Of a stretch of DNA of 64,000 bases, positions 59,201-64,000 are shown in pieces (the stretch's first letter is position 1; each line of letters begins with the position of its first letter). The stretch comes from Avena insularis (taxonomy: Eukaryota > Streptophyta > Magnoliopsida > Poales > Poaceae). Both the position numbers and the translations under genes were made by a program. The stretch covers positions 274,977,533 through 275,041,532 of the forward strand of contig CM042689.1 of assembly GCA_023614405.1 (NCBI GenBank). Reading direction: 5' to 3'. The notes under the pieces are model-generated. The model was given only the letters and a program-made list of their open reading frames with translations. It was not told the origin of the DNA and did no database searches.

Positions 59201-60072
59201 CCTTGCATTGGCCTCTTCAGGTTACTAGAATGAGGGAACTTGGAACCCTACATTGGTGCCTGAAGACAAGCTAGCATTGTGTATTGGGAGGAACCTATGG
59301 AAAGACTTCGTCACATTCTCAATCTGCCAGTACTCCATCTTGGTGAGTACTTATCCAGCGGCCACTGGTGGCAACAAGATGAGATTGTGTCATGTGGGTA
59401 AAGTGTACAACTTCTGCAGAAGATCAAATTCTAAGTACTTAGCCGTGTCCCCGGTTATGGACAATACTGAGCAACTAAGGCCTGAAGCTATGGGAAATCT
59501 CGACATTCCAATTTCTAAAAGAACAACTTGAAAGTGACAACAAGAGACTTGAAGTACTTGGTGGATTCCAAGGAGTTCAGAAAGATTTGACAAAAGATCA
59601 AAACCATTTTGAAAAGATAGGATAAAACTATATTGCTTTCTGCAAATGAGCCTAAACCCCACTTAGCCAATTATGCATGTATTGATATGATCCACTTATA
59701 TTCTACATAGTAGTGAAACTTGCCAATACAATTCAAATGTATTGACCCTTGTGGTTGTAACTTGTAATGTTGCAGGTTGGTTTGGTGTTGGTGAAGTTTA
59801 TTGATTAGGATTACAAGTCTACAACCAACATGTTTTCCTGTGGCACTTTGAAGATGAAGGACCCCATGCTTATAGATATTCTGCTGCAATGTAATGTAAT
59901 AGCCAAATGAGCTATGTAAGATGTAATGAATTATTTTATTCTTGGTTATAAAGTTGTATTATGACCTTTGTATCTTGATATTACATCTTAATTGTGGATG
60001 CTAGCTATTGATCCAGGGACTAGCATTGTAAACACAGGGATCTCTACCTTATTAAAGGTTGGGACCTCTACA
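56246..60072 (+). repeat. 5' LTR of element G
   Basis: 3827 bases, TGTCACATCCCAAGATTTTCC...GGGACCTCTACA. AT-rich first 740 bases, then a GC-rich promoter/leader segment (57000-57900), then an AT-rich transcribed-looking part. It shares the central block with C, D and E (ACTTAGCCGTGTCCCCGG at about 59438) and the end block with D and E (GATCCAGGGACTAGCA near 60010). ORFs inside the GC-rich part (57230-57723) recur in the 3' LTR, but only as part of LTR identity. Confidence 0.9.
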
Positions 60073-60074
60073 GA

Positions 60075-60086
60075 TGGTATCAGAGC
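60075..60086 (+). other. Primer binding site of element G
   Basis: TGGTATCAGAGC two bases after the LTR end, complementary to initiator methionine tRNA. It proves that 56246-60072 is a 5' LTR and not a solo LTR. Confidence 0.92.
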
Positions 60087-60777
60087 ATTGTGTTGCCTGT
60101 AGGATTTGTAAACCTAGGATTGGACAAAAACCCTTAGAAAAATAGGAGTTATATTTGTTCCAAAACTTATTTACAAACCATCTTGTAAACTCTTTCCTCA
60201 ACCATTTTGGTTTTGATTCTACATCTCTTCCATTTCAAACTTGATGGATAAAACCTACCCCATGGCCAAAGACTTCACCATGTGCAAAAGACATCTTCAA
60301 ACTCTAATGACTTCAACATCTTCTACTCTAATGACTTCAACATCTTCAGCATTTTTCACCAAGGAGTTCAACCTTGGATATCACTAAGGACAAGTGAGAC
60401 AAGAAATCTTGCTCAAGATTTGAAGACTAAAGAAACACAACTTAGAAGGAGCCATCATCACCTTTGAAGTTTTGTGACCAAGAGTTTTCCCAAGGAAACC
60501 ATGATCTCATGCAAGAAGAATCAACCAAGAAGGATGGAAAAGATCACAGGTGAACCATATAGATGGACCACCATATTTGGTTTAAGCCAAACCCACCAAC
60601 TTATGTGGTGTACCAAAAATATTTTGGATGCCTAAGAATATGCTTGGAAACTTGTGTTTGAAAGGAGTGTTTGTTTGTGATTGCTTGCCCATTGTTTGTG
60701 TGAATTGTGAAGTGTGTGATTAGAATTATTTCCTTAGGGATATTTTGCCTATTCTAATCTCAATTCAACCCAAACAG
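60087..60777 (+). other. Untranslated leader of element G with a 24-base tandem repeat
   Basis: No gene. At 60299-60347 the unit ACTCTAATGACTTCAACATCTTCT occurs twice in tandem. The text CAACCCAAACAG before the ATG at 60778 could be a splice acceptor. The packaging signal would be expected here. Confidence 0.55.
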
Positions 60778-61859
60778 ATGACTACTCCAAGAGACTCCAA
60801 CATCAAGGTTGATGACACCAACAACAACTAAGAGGACAACATGAGAGAACTTATAGCAACCCAACACCAGTTGAACCAAATGACAGCTCAATTCATAGCC
60901 AACACCAGTGGGGAAGATCCAACCATGCAAAGGTTTTTGGAAACCCAAGCCCAAATGTTTCATAAGGTGACAGATCAAATGATCAACATGGAAGGCAACT
61001 CTTCCAAAGGAGTTTGTGACAACAAGGATGACAAAGATGTTATTCTAGAAGGAACCAAAGCTTGCAATATTTGTGGAGACAAGGATCACACTTCCAAGGA
61101 GCATGGAGATCAATGCCCCAACTGTGAAGAAAAACATCCAGTTAGCCAATGTCCCACCTCTCAAGCTACTTGTTACCTATGTGAAGGAAATAATCATGTC
61201 CCTATCCAATGCCCCATCTATTCCATAGTTGAACAAAGGAAACAAGGTGGAGTGCAACAACTGATTGCAGATTATCAAGAGGGAGCTAAGTCTACCAAGA
61301 AGGATGAGGACAAAGGCAAATCTCCAATTGTACCTCCATGCAATACAACCCAATTTAAAGGACCAAAGAAGAAGCATATGAATTATCCAAGGAGCAATAG
61401 AAGGTCAAAGAAACCAGTAGACATTCCTACCTATGAGATAACATATGAAGAACATGAACTAGAGCACTCCTAGCTTTGGAGGAACCCAAGAAAAAGAAGG
61501 ACAAAAGCCATGTGCAATGTAATCATTGTAAAGAAATGGGACACTATTCCAGTGAATGCCCAGAGAAGAATAAGTATAAGGAGATTGGCCAAGTATGGTG
61601 CAACAACTGCAAAGAGCTAGGCCATTATGTAGCAACCTGTCCACAAGAGATACGTGAAGAACTCAAACTTATCACGTGTTACAATTGTGGTAACCAAGGG
61701 CATTATGCAAGCAACTGTCCATAAAAGATGAAGCACAAGATAAACAAGCCTATGAAGGATCTCAGCCTTGTCACATGTTTCAAGTGTGGAAACAAAGGAC
61801 ACTATGCAGATGTTTGCCCAGAGAAGTTTCCCCAAGATCCCAAGCAAGCCAATATGTAA
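60778..61859 (+). pseudogene. Gag-like protein of element G with seven zinc knuckles (broken)
   Basis: The reading begins at ATG 60778 (MTTPRDSNIKVDD) and meets a TAA at 60829. It then stays open from 60841 to 61473, with a helical segment (about residues 1-60: QHQLNQMTAQFI, FLETQAQMFHKV) and three Cys/His motifs (61063-61212: CX2CX4HX4H, CX2CX3HX4C, CX2CX4HX4C). The second part, 61458-61859, lies one base back in frame, with a TAA at 61722. It has four canonical CX2CX4HX4C knuckles (about 61519, 61600, 61678 and 61777). A KKKHMNYPRSNRRSKK basic stretch lies between the two parts. There is no capsid core domain that I can recognise and no protease. It could bind element RNA and help packaging by a partner element. 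Confidence 0.8.
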
Positions 61860-61950
61860 TTTAGTTGGAAAATTTTTAAGGGTGGTAGTACCCTAGATGC
61901 TTTGAACCAACTTGTAACCCTAGCCTTCCCAAATCTCGGGACGAGATTTA

Positions 61951-61967
61951 TTTTAAGGGTGGTAGCC
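61951..61967 (+). other. Polypurine-like tract of element G
   Basis: TTTTAAGGGTGGTAGCC directly before the 3' LTR start TGTCACATCCC. A text GGGACGAGATTTATTTTAAGGG just before an LTR is common in gypsy elements of the Tekay/Del type, so the parent family may be there; this is an inference. Confidence 0.6.
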
Positions 61968-64000
61968 TGTCACATCCCAAGATTTTCCAAATCTTGTTAT
62001 GTCAAAAATAAATGAATAAAATAAAACTTTGTTGATTTTCAGGGTGAGAAGAAACTCTTGATTCCAATTGGAAACCTTCAAACCTATTTGATCAAACAAA
62101 TCCTAAAGGGATTTGAAAAGATAAACAATTAATAAAGAAAATATTAAATATGTGAAATTACTATTTTTGGATCTTTTAGTAAAAAGATTTAGTTTTCAAA
62201 TGAAAAGGTAAAAATATAAATAAGGATTATTTTATAGAGCCAAATTAAATCTTGGCCAAACTTTTGAATTAAAATATTCCTATTTGATAAAAGAGTAAAG
62301 GTTTATTTAAATAAAATAATGAGGATTTATTAATATCCCATTTTATTAAAGTAAGGACTTTTCCCATTTTAATTAAACACTAAAACTTGTTATTTTATTT
62401 TAAATGAGTTTTCCAAGTGTTTTATATTTTCAAATAAAACTTACTGAAATGATTTTTGGATTATGTAAGTTTCAAATGGAGTTTTAATAATCAAATCCTA
62501 TTTGAATTAATTACTAAGGACTATTTTATTTAATTATTAAATAGATCCTAAAAGAATAAAAATATTATTTTATTTTGGGACTTGGAATTATGTTGTTAAA
62601 CAGAACTAAACTCAATACAAAGTTTGGTGGAAGTTTGATTTGATTTGAATGTTTGAATTTTTTGGTTGAATTTAAAAACAGGAAAATCAAATAGAAAAAG
62701 AAAAGTTTACTGTATAAGAAAAAAATGAATCGAGCTCAGCCCAACTCGTCTGGCCCAACAGCCCAGCTCCAGCCCAACTTCCCCCCCCACGCGCGAATCG
62801 TTTTCCACTCAGACACACACCCACTCAGCGACTGACTGACGGACCCCACCGCGCCCTTCTCTCCTTCGCTGACAGGCATGCCCCACTGCCACCTCACCAT
62901 CGTCTTCAACCCCAAACCACGCCCTGCTGTTGCTGCCGCGTTACTGCCGGTGATCAATTCGCGTTATTGCCTGCTTTAACTCCCCTGGCGACCACGCGTG
63001 CATAAACGCCTCCCTCCTCTCTCTCATTTCCCCCAGACAGCTCCTCCTCTCTGCCTCTAGGCTGCCCCAATTCGCCCCCACACCGCCACTGCTCCGACGA
63101 GCTTCTCCAGTGAATTCCGGCGCCGTCCAGCCTCGCCTCACCTTTCGAGCATGCGAGCTTGCTCCTCAGACCAGCGCGCACCTGTTAGTGCCTCCCGTTC
63201 GCCCGCGCTCGCCCCAGAGTGTCGGCAAGGACAAGCTCAACTCGCCGCCGCCGTCTGTCTCGCCTCCGGCGAGCTTTCCTGGGTGAACCACAACGTCGCC
63301 CCCGTCATCAAACAGAACCACCTGCCTCTCGCAGCTACTCCGACGAGGAATTGCCGCCGTCCCTGAGCTCCCCTTGCCAAGCCGACTACACGTTGGCGAC
63401 CTCGCGAGCACGGTGAGCACCCCCGTTTCCTTCTTTGCTTCCTGTAGTAACGCCACCGCTCGATCACAAGATCGCCACTCGCCGCCAAGACCGCCTGCCT
63501 ATGGCTGGGTGTCAAGGCGTCGTGCGATTAAGATCCTGCGACTGCGATTAGATCTAACCGAAGGGGTACGCGCCCATCTGAGCCACGCGTTCTAAGTTAG
63601 ATCCTACGGTCCAGCGAGCTCGATCCGCCCGAAGCGGTACCGGCCAATGAGATTGAGCCGCGTGGCACTAGTTCTGTTTAAAACAAAATTTTGAATCTGA
63701 TTAAGTTGCAAACTTATAAATTCCATAACTTTCAAACCACACGTCCAAATTTTGCAAATTTTATATCAATGGATTCAGAAAAACAAGCCCTAGCCAACCA
63801 TGCACTTTTTTTTAGTAAAAAGCTTCTGATAAATTGGTTGAATTTGCAGAAACTTGTGTAGGCTTGTTTTGAATATAAAAATTGTTCTAATTATGTTTTT
63901 GAGTTGAAATCTTTGCAAAATGGTTTGTTGTGAACTTACTGGCCCTAGGAACCAACTTATGGATTTAAAAATGTATTTTGTGAAGATTAGGATTGAATAA
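61968..64000 (+). repeat. 3' LTR of element G (first 2033 bases)
   Basis: Collinear with 56246-58260 of the 5' LTR and cut by the window end. Differences concentrate in the GC-rich part, where short gaps (1-6 bases) are frequent; the AT-rich first part is almost identical. Confidence 0.92.

Larger units (their letters stand above)
56246..64000 (+). mobile_element. Non-autonomous gag-only LTR retrotransposon G with 3.8 kb LTRs
   Basis: 5' LTR 56246-60072, primer site 60075-60086, leader, a gag-like zinc-knuckle ORF (60778-61859), 3' LTR from 61968 to beyond the window. The inside is only 1895 bases and contains no protease, reverse transcriptase, RNase H or integrase. The left flank GGTGT (56241-56245) is the expected target duplication; the partner is outside. 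By eye the first 740 bases of the two LTRs differ by about ten substitutions and one short gap, so insertion was recent. The gag-only interior fits the TR-GAG type described for plants; the LTR size fits LARD-like elements. Confidence 0.88.

Overview
This window is intergenic DNA from a large, repeat-rich grass genome, most likely a member of the Triticeae (wheat, Aegilops, barley, rye) or a close relative. The evidence is the set of retrotransposon families: Angela/BARE/WIS-like copia LTRs, Athila-type gypsy LTRs of the Sabrina/WHAM kind, and very long LTRs starting TGTCACATCCC or TGTAACATCCC. I recognise no cellular gene, tRNA, rRNA or satellite. Nearly every base can be placed in a nest of LTR retrotransposons, and many insertion edges are fixed by target-site duplications (TSDs) read directly from the sequence. 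Family names are from memory of the families and should be treated as approximate; boundaries and TSDs are read from the bases.

Layout. 1-8248: a long LTR (A, minus) holding an Athila-type LTR (X, itself cut by an Angela-like element) and a 3.9 kb solo LTR (B). 8249-20457: an Athila-type element (Y, plus) with one ORF, a long 3' non-coding tail, a polypurine tract and a 3' LTR, interrupted by solo LTRs C (TSD CTATC) and D (TSD ATGAG/ACGAG). 20458-26838: a decayed copia element with an intact-looking 3' LTR. 26839-28617: unassigned old sequence. 28618-35324: an Athila-type LTR (Z, minus) split by solo LTR E (TSD CATAT) and an Angela-like solo LTR F (TSD AAAAC). 35325-36593: another LTR fragment (W). 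36594-56245: an Athila-type element (V, minus) whose 3' LTR is split by a complete 13 kb Tat-lineage gypsy element (T, 37734-50795, TSD GGTGT). 56246-64000: a young element (G) with 3.8 kb LTRs, a gag-like zinc-knuckle ORF and no polymerase; its 3' LTR runs off the window.

How the parts work together. T carries a gag-protease-reverse transcriptase-RNase H-integrase set on the plus strand. On the opposite strand, between integrase and the 3' LTR, it carries a separate spliced gene of the 'putative gypsy type transposon' (PF04195-like) family with its own TATA-like box. One intron of that gene holds five tandem repeats, each containing a near copy of the element's polypurine tract. Athila-type elements Y and V also carry exact internal copies of their polypurine tracts. 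G combines LARD-size LTRs with a gag-only interior and would have to borrow a polymerase to move. The window is therefore of most interest for retrotransposon biology: antisense genes, repeated plus-strand primer sites, non-autonomous elements, and frequent solo-LTR formation.
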